A stretch of 23,109 nucleotides of DNA from positions 1-23,109 of the forward strand of contig JAEZHS010000483.1 of the NCBI GenBank assembly GCA_023436825.1. The letters are read 5' to 3'. A model generated the notes under the pieces. That model was not told where the DNA came from, did no database searches, and saw only the letters and a list, made by a program, of their open reading frames with translations. Shown in pieces: positions 7,584 through 14,637 of this stretch. Position 1 is the stretch's first letter. Every line of letters begins with the position of its first letter. This DNA comes from Pseudomonadota bacterium. GTDB lineage: Bacteria; Pseudomonadota; Alphaproteobacteria; Reyranellales; Reyranellaceae. Position numbers and translations under genes: made by a program.

Positions 7584-7786
7584 TTATCTGGACGAGCCAC
7601 CACGCGCTTCGCGAACGATGAATTCTGCGACCTTGATGTCGTCAGCCGAAGAGACGGGCCGGTCCATTCGACGGCGAACGTAGTCAATGAACATCTTCTT
7701 GGATGGCGCGCGGCCGTTCTCCTCAATGACCAAGGATAGGACGCCATCAGCCCGTCCTTCACGAAGACATCGACGATGTTTCTCAT
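7584..7786 (-). pseudogene. Small conserved-looking protein, start lost or frameshifted
   Basis: A minus-strand frame ending at 7584 encodes a convincing peptide: LVIEENGRAPSKKMFIDYVR, then RRMDRPVSSADDIKVAEFIV, then REARGGSSR. The frame is open up to a stop at 7813-7815 but has no ATG or GTG; the only start inside it is TTG 7733. The ATG at 7786, with a GGGAG-type ribosome binding site, opens a different frame (MRNIVDVFVKDGLMA). The shifted frame reads REGRADGVLSLVIEENG over the same stretch, so a one-base indel around 7750-7765 probably splits one gene of about 67 residues. It is the third member of a head-to-tail run of small minus-strand genes. Function unknown. Confidence 0.45.
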
Positions 7787-7818
7787 TGGTCCCGCTCCCA
7801 GAGCTGCCGGCCTAAGCC

Positions 7819-8151
7819 TCAAGCAAAAGTTGCTCCTCTGTCAGCTCCCTGCAGCGCTGTTGCACACACGACGCGCGGATCTCTCGATATGGTGTCCACG
7901 CCCTCTGGAACCAGTGATCTGGCACAAGCCAATTCTTCCGTATACCGGGGTGCCTCAAGCCATCCAATCATTCCAGCCGCCCTGATCAGCACCATGCCAT
8001 TTGCCCGAGCGGTGATGAGCGCCATGGTATTGAGCTCGTTCGCATCAGAAACACCAAGCACCGCACAGTAAATTTTTGCGTCAAGTGCCCGTGATGAGTG
8101 TTCTCTCAGGCAACGGTTCGCAAGTGCAGTAAGTAGAAGGGGCGCTAGCAT
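7819..8151 (-). CDS. Small hypothetical protein (APRYT...LVPEG type)
   Basis: This is a 110-residue protein starting MLAPLLLTALANRCLREHSS. Its middle, LEAPRYTEELACARSLVPEG, matches the pattern (A/P)xYTxSLDAAxxLVPEG of short proteins frequent in Bradyrhizobium-like genomes, often near prophage or accessory DNA; their role is unknown. The usual N-terminal DxxIxxAV helix is recognisable (ALDAKIYCAVLG), followed here by an unusual 25-residue insert. It lies 12 bp after the stop codon of the upstream 64-residue gene and 32 bp before the next small frame, so the three may be cotranscribed. No clear Shine-Dalgarno is seen, which is consistent with translational coupling. Confidence 0.6.
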   Translation of the reverse strand: MLAPLLLTALANRCLREHSSRALDAKIYCAVLGVSDANELNTMALITARANGMVLIRAAGMIGWLEAPRYTEELACARSLVPEGVDTISRDPRVVCATALQGADRGATFA

Positions 8152-8163
8152 CGAAGTCGATTT

Positions 8164-8358
8164 TCAGTGCTCGTTGGAACTCCCCACGGCATCACAACGG
8201 CGGCGACCGGCCTCGGTGAGTCGCCATTGCCAGCCATCCCATTCAATTAGTTCAAGTTGCAAAAGCCGGCGGGCATGTTCTGGGGCCGGCCGCTCCGGAT
8301 CGCCAGAGGCGACCTTACGCAGAGCAGTCTCCTCAAACCGACTAAGCGGTGCGAGCAT
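8164..8358 (-). CDS. Small winged-helix-like hypothetical protein
   Basis: This is a 64-residue protein reading MLAPLSRFEETALRKVASGD, then PEHARRLLQLELIEWDGWQW, then RLTEAGRRRCDAVG. The pattern (helix, PEH..RLLQLELIE, short hairpin WQWRLTEAGRRR) is that of many very small rhizobial proteins that look like a degenerate winged helix; whether they bind DNA is unknown. I chose ATG 8358, with a GTG nine bases upstream as an in-frame alternative. GAGGGG lies directly before ATG 8358 at unusually short spacing, which would also suit a start further upstream (the frame is open to 8394). It appears to lead a run of three small genes. Confidence 0.6.
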   Translation of the reverse strand: MLAPLSRFEETALRKVASGDPERPAPEHARRLLQLELIEWDGWQWRLTEAGRRRCDAVGSSNEH

Positions 8359-9120
8359 TCCCCTCACGGCCCCGTAACCCCTCTTACCGTGCATCGCACC
8401 AAATCGGGACCAACGGTTGCAACGCTCCGTACGGTTCGAGACGCAGTCGGCGCTGCCGAGAGCAGATGTTACGGCAGCTGGTAAGATGCTCCGGTGTTAG
8501 GGGGATAGGCTGGCCGTAGCAGGCCGCAATGGGCGTACAATCAAACTTTGTCGGAGTGCTTGGATGCGGGAGGGCCGGTGGCCGCCCCGAAGACCGCCTT
8601 TCCAACTACTGCCTGCAGGCCGAGCGAATGCGTCGGATCGCTCGACAGATACAACACGAGCAAAGCGAAACCGAGGCTGACGACGTCCGGTACGGTTTAG
8701 GACGCAGTAGAGGGTTCGCATCTGAATCACGCAGCCGACACCCGCAAATCGCTCGCGCGATACTCCGCGTCGGCTTAGCTGAGCGTTGTTGCCCGAGCGC
8801 CGTGTCAGCGCCCGGGGCCGAGCCCCATGTGCGAGAGTGTGGGCTCCAGGCCGCTGAGGAAGGCTAAATCCTCAGCGGCCTGTTGCACCTCCAAAAGTCC
8901 GCCATGTAGGGGCGTAGAACAATTTCGGTGTTTGGCGCCGCGGCGGGGTTGGACGGCGCAGGCATAGGCGGCAACATCATTGATCTGTCGCCCCCAAGGT
9001 GGAACACATGATGTCGTCGGGGATTGCCTCCGAAAAGCCGAGCAGTTCCAGCTAGTTGCCTGCACTGCGGCATCTGCGCCAAGAATGTCCAGCGCTCCCG
9101 CTCAAACAGTGGAGGGCGCG
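8359..9120. other. Gene-poor interval with repeat and hairpin
   Basis: I find no gene in these 760 bp; the open frames on both strands are short, arginine-rich and lack ribosome binding sites or family resemblance. Two things stand out. First, there is an imperfect direct repeat of about 22 bp: 8427-8447 (CCGTACGGTTCGAGACGCAGT) is similar to 8687-8708, with one gap and three substitutions. Second, there is a perfect 14-bp stem at 8847-8882, annotated separately. Confidence 0.5.
8847..8882. other. Perfect 14-bp stem-loop
   Basis: CAGGCCGCTGAGGA (8847-8860) is exactly complementary to 8869-8882, with an 8-nt loop AGGCTAAA. It resembles an intrinsic terminator stem, but neither side has a T-run and there is no gene directly upstream on either strand. 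It could be a relic terminator or a mobile-element end. Confidence 0.6.
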
Positions 9121-9325
9121 ATGAAGCCAACGCCCTACGGCTCAAGGGAACTCAGTGAGTTGCTACTTCGCGCATCGAGCGCGATAGACGAGACTCGGCC
9201 AGCTGATCGAGGCCGCCCGGAAAATTCGACAGAGAATATGGGCAGCCAACGCGGAGCGAGAAGAACGACGCTTCATTGAAACTCAGCAAGCCAAGGTCGG
9301 GTACTGTGCCTCAATACGTCGATGA
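9121..9325 (+). pseudogene. Small helical protein broken by a +1 insertion
   Basis: From ATG 9121, with GGAGGG four bases upstream, the frame reads MKPTPYGSRELSELLLRASS then AIDETRP. At that point one extra base in CGGCC (about 9197-9200) shifts the frame. The neighbouring frame continues seamlessly: QLIEAARKIRQRIWAANAER, then EERRFIETQQAK, to a stop at 9323-9325. The restored product would be about 67 residues, a charged helix or coiled coil resembling short rhizobial proteins with repeated xxLIExxRxxI heptads. Function is unknown. The restored reading is clear enough that I regard this as one gene carrying an indel. Confidence 0.6.
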
Positions 9326-9331
9326 GCGGCA

Positions 9332-9350
9332 AATGCGGCCAAACCGCATT
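9332..9350 (-). terminator. Hairpin downstream of the five-gene operon
   Basis: AATGCGG (9332-9338) and CCGCATT (9344-9350) form a perfect 7-bp stem with a CCAAA loop. It lies about 40 bp past the stop codon of the permease gene on the minus strand, where the operon's 3' end is expected. No T-run follows. Confidence 0.45.
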
Positions 9351-9387
9351 AGGCGTGATCGTCTGCGGAAAAGCACTGTCCGTCGGA

Positions 9388-10236
9388 TCATGCAACGTCG
9401 CCCCTCCATTTCAGCAATGCAGCTTCTGCACGTACCACGACGAAATTCAGCATCAATCCAATCATCGCCAGTATCAGAATCGTCCCCAGGACGCCCTCCG
9501 CTCGGAAACTCGCTGCGTAGAAGGAGATGCGTTGGCCAAGGCCCATGCGTGCTGAGATCATCTCACCGACGACGACGGCCAGCAGGGCATAGACGACGCC
9601 TAGACGCATACCGCCAAAAATCGCCGGCACGGCGCCCGGAAGCATGACCTTCCAGAAGAGCTGTCGGTCGGTGGCGCCTAGCGCGCGCATCGTTACGATC
9701 AACTCGCGATCGAGTGAGCGGATGCCGGCCTCGGTGTTCAGCATCAGGATAAAAAATACCAGGCTCACGGCTAGCGCCACCTTTGACCCCTCGCCCACCC
9801 CGAACCAGATGATGAACATTGGCGCCAGCGCCACGCGCGGGAGCACATTCAGGATCGTGAGGAAAGGATTGCTGACGTCGGCCGCAAAGGGAAACTGCAT
9901 ACGCACGATACCGGCCGCAACACCAGCCGCTGCGCCGATGGCGAAGCCCACGAGCGTTTCGCGCAGAGTAACCAACACATGCGGCCAGATACTACCATCG
10001 CGAATTTCTTCGACGAGAAAACCGCCTATGGCGCTCGGCTGGGAGAAGAAGAAGGGATCAATTAGGCGCGCCTCGACTCCCAAATGCCACAGGCCGAGGA
10101 ACAGCCCGAGCACGACAGCTCGTGTTGTCCAAATCCAGAACGTCCGTCGCCGCCGGCGCGCAACGCGCTCCGTTTCGCTTCGCGTCAGGGTATCGAGGAC
10201 ACGATCGGCTGCGACTGCTTCAGTCCGGATGCTCAC
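9388..10236 (-). CDS. ABC transporter permease, SsuC/TauC type
   Basis: This is a 282-residue inner-membrane permease of the binding-protein-dependent family. About six hydrophobic segments are visible (for example WTTRAVVLGLFLGLWHLGV, GFAIGAAAGVAAGIV, VALAVSLVFFILML, GTILILAMIGLMLNFVVV). The EAA-type ATPase-contact loop is MRALGATDRQLFWKVMLPGA. The longer open frame to 10464 would overlap the ATPase gene by over 200 bp. Instead I choose GTG 10236, which has GGGGAGG upstream and overlaps the ATPase stop codon in a GTGA arrangement, a classic sign of translational coupling. Family members import sulfonates, taurine, nitrate, thiamine precursors or aromatics; the substrate here is unknown. It is the last gene of the five-gene operon. 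Confidence 0.9.
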   Translation of the reverse strand: MSIRTEAVAADRVLDTLTRSETERVARRRRRTFWIWTTRAVVLGLFLGLWHLGVEARLIDPFFFSQPSAIGGFLVEEIRDGSIWPHVLVTLRETLVGFAIGAAAGVAAGIVRMQFPFAADVSNPFLTILNVLPRVALAPMFIIWFGVGEGSKVALAVSLVFFILMLNTEAGIRSLDRELIVTMRALGATDRQLFWKVMLPGAVPAIFGGMRLGVVYALLAVVVGEMISARMGLGQRISFYAASFRAEGVLGTILILAMIGLMLNFVVVRAEAALLKWRGDVA

Positions 10237-11048
10237 AATGCAGCCTCCCCCGCCTTGAGTGCCTGCCACACCTGCTCGCTGAGCTTGAGGTAATGCTGGT
10301 CGAAGCGGATGCGTTCGGGATCGCGCGGCCTCGGCAGGTCGATTGCAATATCGGCCTGGATGCGCCCGGGACGTCGCGTCAGGACGATCACTCGATCTGA
10401 CAGCGCCACTGCCTCGGCAAGATCGTGGGTGACGAACAGCACCGTCTTGCGGTCGCGTTCCCATATGCGCAGGAACTCGGCTTGCAGCATCAGCTTGGTC
10501 TGCGCATCCAGGGCGGCGAATGGCTCGTCCATCAGGAGGGTGTCGGGATCGATGGCCAGAGTGCGTGCCAGCGCCACCCGCTGACGCATTCCCTGCGAGA
10601 GCTGCCAGGGATAGGCATGACCGAAGGCGCTGAGCCCGATCATCTCAAGCAGGCGGCCACCGACTGCGGCCCGCTCGGCGGGCGCGATGCCACGCAGTTC
10701 CAACCCGACCTCAATATTGCTGCGTGCCGAGCGCCAAGGCAGCAACCCGTCGCGCGCAAACATGTAACCGGTACGCCGGGACGGGCGTGCGACGCGATCG
10801 CCATTGACCGTAACCGCGCCGGCCACTGGCTGCAGCAGACCCGCCGCCATGTTCAGGATTGTGGTCTTGCCGCAGCCGCTGGCGCCCACTAGTGCGAGGA
10901 ACTGGCCGCGGGGCACGTCGAACGAAACATTGTCGAGCGCCAGCATGGGCTTCCCATCGGGTGTCGGGAAAGCGTGTGAGACCCCCTCAACCCTGATCGC
11001 AAGGTCGAGGTTGGTCAGCGGGACGACAGGTGACAGATGGGAATCCAT
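10233..11048 (-). CDS. ABC transporter ATPase, SsuB/TauB type
   Basis: This is a 271-residue cytoplasmic ATPase that powers the adjacent permease. Walker A is GASGCGKTT (55-63), the signature is LSQGMRQR (150-157), Walker B is LLMDEP (171-176) followed by the D-loop ALDAQ, and the switch His is H208 in VTHD. In the Q-loop region the family reads VFQxxxLLPW; here it is MFARDGLLPW, so Ala98 replaces the usual Gln. All other motifs are intact. ATG 11048 is five bases after the monooxygenase stop codon, and the stop codon overlaps the permease start. Shine-Dalgarno signal is weak, consistent with coupling. Confidence 0.9.
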   Translation of the reverse strand: MDSHLSPVVPLTNLDLAIRVEGVSHAFPTPDGKPMLALDNVSFDVPRGQFLALVGASGCGKTTILNMAAGLLQPVAGAVTVNGDRVARPSRRTGYMFARDGLLPWRSARSNIEVGLELRGIAPAERAAVGGRLLEMIGLSAFGHAYPWQLSQGMRQRVALARTLAIDPDTLLMDEPFAALDAQTKLMLQAEFLRIWERDRKTVLFVTHDLAEAVALSDRVIVLTRRPGRIQADIAIDLPRPRDPERIRFDQHYLKLSEQVWQALKAGEAAL

Positions 11049-11053
11049 ACGGT

Positions 11054-12253
11054 TTAGGACTGGACGTCCCTGCCGCCAAGCGCGCGCTCCGAGAGATCAG
11101 CTGGCACGGTGCGACCAGTATCAGTGAAGGCCCTCTTCACGGCCTCGACGCTGGGAGCAAAAATCGTCTTGCGGTTGTCGCGCGCCCATTCGTTGGATGC
11201 GCGCAATGCAGTCAGCGAGTCCTGAAACTCCGGCATGACGTAGCGCGCGAACAGCTCGTAGCTGCGCATCGTGTCCTCGCGGTTGGCCCATTCGTGTGCG
11301 CGGAACAGCACTCCGCCGAACCCGCCCCCGCTTAAGCCGTAGAGTCTGCGAATACCACGAGTCACAAGTTCCGGCGACCCGACGAGGGTGGTTCCCATCT
11401 TCACGCCATCGCGCAGCGGATCGTCGGACCGGCCGGCTGGACGTCCGAGGGTGCGATCAAAATAGTCGACCGTCTCAGCCCGCTCGCCGCGCCGGACCTG
11501 GGCCAGCGCCGCCTCGTCGTCCTCACCGACATGGACATTGACCACGATTCGCCACTTGTCGCGACTCATGGTTTTGCCGTGCTCCGCCGCGGAGTCCTCG
11601 GCAATCTTCCACTGTTTTGCCAGCGCCTCGGGACCGCCTGGCAAACCGGCGCCAATCGAAAGTACGCCGAGTCCATGCCTGCCAGCGGCCATCATGCCGA
11701 ACGGCGTGATGGTGCTTGCCACCACGATCGGGAAGTGTGGGCGGGTATAAGGCGCCAGATGCAGACGCGCGTCCTTCAGCTCGAACCAGTCGGTCTTGAC
11801 CGTCACGGGCTCCTTACCCGCCAGCAAGCGCATGATGACGTCGAGCGCCTCCTCCATTCGCTTGCGCTGCAGGGTCGGAGGGATACTCAGCATGTAGGCG
11901 TCAGACGTCAGCGCGCCGGGGCCACAGCCCAGCATCGCCCGGCCGCGCGTCATGTGGTCGAGTTGCACGAAGCGATTCGCGACCATCAGCGGGTTGTGAT
12001 AGGGCAGGCTGGTCACGCCCGATCCAAGCTTGATGCGCCGCGTGCGCGCAGCAGCGGCGGCGATCATCAGTTCCGGAGAGGAAACCAGCTCCCATCCTGC
12101 TGAGTGGTGCTCACCAATCCAAACCTCGTCGTAACCCAGCCGATCGAGCCATTCGATCAGCTCCATGTCGCGCTCGAGGGCGAGCGTGGGATTCTCGCCG
12201 AGCCGATGGAACGGCCCGAGGAAGATGCCGAACTTCATGGCGTCATCCGTCAT
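11054..12253 (-). CDS. Luciferase-like flavin-dependent monooxygenase
   Basis: This is a 399-residue protein of the bacterial luciferase-like (LLM) class, which uses reduced FMN or F420 and O2. The N-terminal strand MKFGIFLGPFH, the VWIGEHHSAGWE loop (about 45-55), KLGSGVTSLPYHNPLMVANR (75-94), QLDHMTRGRAMLGCGPGALT (97-116) and LQRKRMEEALDVI are typical, closest in style to limonene-monooxygenase/alkanal types rather than SsuD proper. ATG 12253 has AAAGGAG seven bases upstream; the frame continues to 12310 but without a better start. It sits between the binding-protein gene and the ATPase gene of an SsuABC-like transporter, so the imported compound is probably its substrate. No flavin reductase gene is adjacent, so reduced flavin must come from elsewhere. 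Regiochemistry and substrate are unknown. Confidence 0.9.
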   Translation of the reverse strand: MTDDAMKFGIFLGPFHRLGENPTLALERDMELIEWLDRLGYDEVWIGEHHSAGWELVSSPELMIAAAAARTRRIKLGSGVTSLPYHNPLMVANRFVQLDHMTRGRAMLGCGPGALTSDAYMLSIPPTLQRKRMEEALDVIMRLLAGKEPVTVKTDWFELKDARLHLAPYTRPHFPIVVASTITPFGMMAAGRHGLGVLSIGAGLPGGPEALAKQWKIAEDSAAEHGKTMSRDKWRIVVNVHVGEDDEAALAQVRRGERAETVDYFDRTLGRPAGRSDDPLRDGVKMGTTLVGSPELVTRGIRRLYGLSGGGFGGVLFRAHEWANREDTMRSYELFARYVMPEFQDSLTALRASNEWARDNRKTIFAPSVEAVKRAFTDTGRTVPADLSERALGGRDVQS

Positions 12254-12279
12254 CGGAGCGCTCCTTTGTTCTTCCGACG

Positions 12280-13284
12280 TTATGGCAGGTACTTCTTGGC
12301 CTCGGACCACGCGAGTTGCTCGCAGGTCTGAATCTGGTCGGGTTTGATCAAGCCGTTATCGACCTGGAATTTCCCAACGTTCTCGGTGCCTTTGCAGTTG
12401 AACTTGACGTCGAACGCCTTGCCCAGACGTGTCAGCACACCTTTCATCTGCTCCTGCGTCAGGGCCTTGTTGTACTTCGACCAGATCGCGGCGACCTTTT
12501 CGGCGTTGGCCGGATCGCTCACGAAGGCAATGGCGGCCTCCTGCCCGGCCTGGAACCGCTTCATCATCTCGGCATTCTTGTCGGCGTGCGCCTTCGTCGA
12601 GTGATAGACGCTGGATGTCCACGTCGCGAACTCGGGGATTGTCTTGTCAATCATCAGGTCGAGCAGCACCTTGCCACCCGCGTTCTCGAGCACCGTCCGC
12701 ACAGGCTCGATCGCCATGACCGCATCGAGCTGACGAGCCCTGAAAGCGGCAACGGCATCGGGACCGAGTCCTACCGCGAGAAAGGTGGCGTCCTTCTCCG
12801 GGTCCATGCCGGCGTCCTTGAAGAAGCGGCGTGCGAAATTGTGTCCGTCCGAGCCGATCGCCGGAACGCCGATCTTCTTGCCTTTGAGATCGCGGATCAT
12901 CGCCGGATAGCCGACCGACTTGTTTGGTGTCGCGACATCCTTGCCGACCACGATGCTCCAGACATGGGCCGGATAGTTGTCGACGATCGCTACGAGGTCG
13001 CGACCTCGGCTGTTTACCAGCATCATATTGCCAGGGCTGTTGCTCATCAGATCGACCGCTCCGCTGAACAGCGCCGCAGTCGCGTCAGGCGCGGCACGGA
13101 AGTCCATCAACATCACGTTCAATCCATGCTTGTCGTAGATGCCCAGGTCTTTGGCTACATAGGCCGGCACTGCCACCAGAGAACCGGTATAGACCGCGAC
13201 ATTGGCTGTCATCGGCTGCGCCGAGACTAGGCTCGGCAGCAGACCCACCGCGGCGATCGCCGCCATCAGAACTCGTCTTTTCAT
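12280..13284 (-). CDS. ABC substrate-binding protein, SsuA/TauA/NMT1 type
   Basis: This is a 334-residue periplasmic binding protein. A signal peptide (MKRRVLMAAIAAVGLLPSLV, cleavage near SAQ at 21-23) precedes the two-lobe NMT1/SsuA fold: VAVYTGSLVAVPAYVAKDLG, DATAALFSGAVDLMSNSPGN, then KGKKIGVPAIGSDGH at the hinge and DAVMAIEPV in lobe 2. Family members bind sulfonates, taurine, nitrate, pyrimidine precursors or aromatic acids. The ligand cannot be read from sequence. ATG 13284 is preceded by GGGAGG. The gene ends 26 bp before the monooxygenase start, and the CoA-transferase stop codon lies 45 bp upstream. Confidence 0.9.
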   Translation of the reverse strand: MKRRVLMAAIAAVGLLPSLVSAQPMTANVAVYTGSLVAVPAYVAKDLGIYDKHGLNVMLMDFRAAPDATAALFSGAVDLMSNSPGNMMLVNSRGRDLVAIVDNYPAHVWSIVVGKDVATPNKSVGYPAMIRDLKGKKIGVPAIGSDGHNFARRFFKDAGMDPEKDATFLAVGLGPDAVAAFRARQLDAVMAIEPVRTVLENAGGKVLLDLMIDKTIPEFATWTSSVYHSTKAHADKNAEMMKRFQAGQEAAIAFVSDPANAEKVAAIWSKYNKALTQEQMKGVLTRLGKAFDVKFNCKGTENVGKFQVDNGLIKPDQIQTCEQLAWSEAKKYLP

Positions 13285-13329
13285 CTCATTTTCCTCCCGC
13301 TCTTCGTTGCTTCCCGACGCCGAACTGCT

Positions 13330-14547
13330 TCAAAGCCGGACCGCACCCTCGCGCGCCAGTGCTTCGATCTCACTGGAACTAAGGCCTGCGTCCCGGAGGA
13401 TTTCGCCTGTGCTGGCACCCAGCCAAGGCGCCGGCGCCGTCGCGCCCTGGCCCAGTCCTGAGAACCCGGGTCCAAGCTGCAGGAACCCGGCGACGTCTCC
13501 TTCAAGGTGTTCCAAGCCAAGCTCGACATGCTGCCCAGTCCGCGCCTCGCGAAGGAACTCGCCCATTCGACGCACACGAGCCGCAGGCACACCGGCGTTG
13601 TTCAACTTTCCTTCGAGCACCGCCGCCTCGCGGCAAGCAAATGCAGCGTCGAGACGACGACTGAGCTCATCAGCATCGACGGGGACGACATTCGTGGTGG
13701 CGCCGTCACCCACCTGGGCCACCAGCGCGGGATCGTCCGCTATTTCGGCAAGCCCAATCAGCTCGCACAGCGCCGCAAACTGACGACGGGTATTGGCTGC
13801 CACCGCAAGCCACCCGTCGGCACAGCGGAAGGTGGCGGCGCCCGGTGACCCACTGAACCCCCGATTGCCGGGCCGAGGCCCGTCGCGCTCCGTGGACAGC
13901 ACCCGGCTCGCCAGGGGCCGCATAAGCTGTAGCGCACCCTGAGCGAGGGACGTATCGACATGGCTGCCGACGTCGTCAGAGCCCCGGCGGTGCAGGGCCG
14001 CCAGCACGGACATGGCGCCCAGCATACCGGTAGCGATGTCGATGACCGGAAAGCCAACCTTGGTGGGCGGCCCGTCTTCCTCGCCATTCGCCATCATCAT
14101 GCCGGTCAGTGCTTGCACCACCTGATCGTAAGCGCCGAAGCGCCTCCAGGCGCCTTCCTGGCCGTACCCGGAAATCGAGAGGTATATGATGCGCGGATTG
14201 ATTGCGCGCACGGCCGTGTAGTCAAGGCCGAGACGCTCAGCCGTGCCCGGGCGGAAATTCTCGATGAAGATGTCTGCGTCACGCAGCAAGCCCAATAGGA
14301 GATTGCGCAACCGCGGCATCTTGAGATCGATGGCGAGGGACTTCTTACCCGCGTTAAGGGTCGCAAAGGTGTTCGACATCCCACCACTGCTTCCAGGCTC
14401 AACGAAGCGCATAACATCGGGTGCGCGCGGATTCTCGACCTTCACCACGTCGGCTCCGAGAGCTGCGAGATACATCGACGCGACGGGGCCCGCGATCACG
14501 TGACTGAGATCAATCACCCGCACACCGGATAAGCACTGCGACGCCAT
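13330..14547 (-). CDS. CaiB/BaiF-type (family III) CoA-transferase
   Basis: This is a 405-residue enzyme expected to move CoA between carboxylic acids. Typical family III features are visible: GVRVIDLSHVIAGPVASMYL at the N-terminus, LGADVVKVENP (30-40), KKSLAIDLKMP (68-78), IFIENFRPGTAERLGLDY (93-110) and ISGYGQEG (125-132). The predicted nucleophilic aspartate is D198 in SHVDTSLAQGAL. ATG 14547 follows GGGAGAAC; the frame continues to 14598 into the operator region, so the downstream start is preferred. As first gene of the operon with a transporter and a monooxygenase, it probably activates the imported acid or its oxidation product as a CoA thioester. Donor and acceptor are unknown. Confidence 0.92.
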   Translation of the reverse strand: MASQCLSGVRVIDLSHVIAGPVASMYLAALGADVVKVENPRAPDVMRFVEPGSSGGMSNTFATLNAGKKSLAIDLKMPRLRNLLLGLLRDADIFIENFRPGTAERLGLDYTAVRAINPRIIYLSISGYGQEGAWRRFGAYDQVVQALTGMMMANGEEDGPPTKVGFPVIDIATGMLGAMSVLAALHRRGSDDVGSHVDTSLAQGALQLMRPLASRVLSTERDGPRPGNRGFSGSPGAATFRCADGWLAVAANTRRQFAALCELIGLAEIADDPALVAQVGDGATTNVVPVDADELSRRLDAAFACREAAVLEGKLNNAGVPAARVRRMGEFLREARTGQHVELGLEHLEGDVAGFLQLGPGFSGLGQGATAPAPWLGASTGEILRDAGLSSSEIEALAREGAVRL

Positions 14548-14584
14548 TCGCTTGTTCTCCCGACGTCGCAGCCTAGGCAATGCC

Positions 14585-14637
14585 GTGATACTGTCCAAAT
14601 ACCGCTTTTGGATTTAGTGATATTGTGTGGTTATCAC
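14585..14637. promoter_or_regulatory. Candidate LysR operator between divergent genes
   Basis: The 90-bp gap between the CoA-transferase and the LysR gene holds two dyads. CCAAA-N7-TTTGG spans 14595-14611. GTGATA-N9-TATCAC spans 14617-14637, ending one base before the regulator's ATG. A third GTGATA half-site lies at 14585-14590. Divergent layout and multiple half-sites fit LysR binding, with repression of the regulator's own gene by the promoter-proximal site. Binding is inferred. Confidence 0.55.

Noticed and set aside
12316..13230. 304-codon plus-strand frame opposite the SsuA-like gene
   Set aside because: Antisense shadow in high-GC DNA; the minus strand has a signal peptide and binding-protein motifs.
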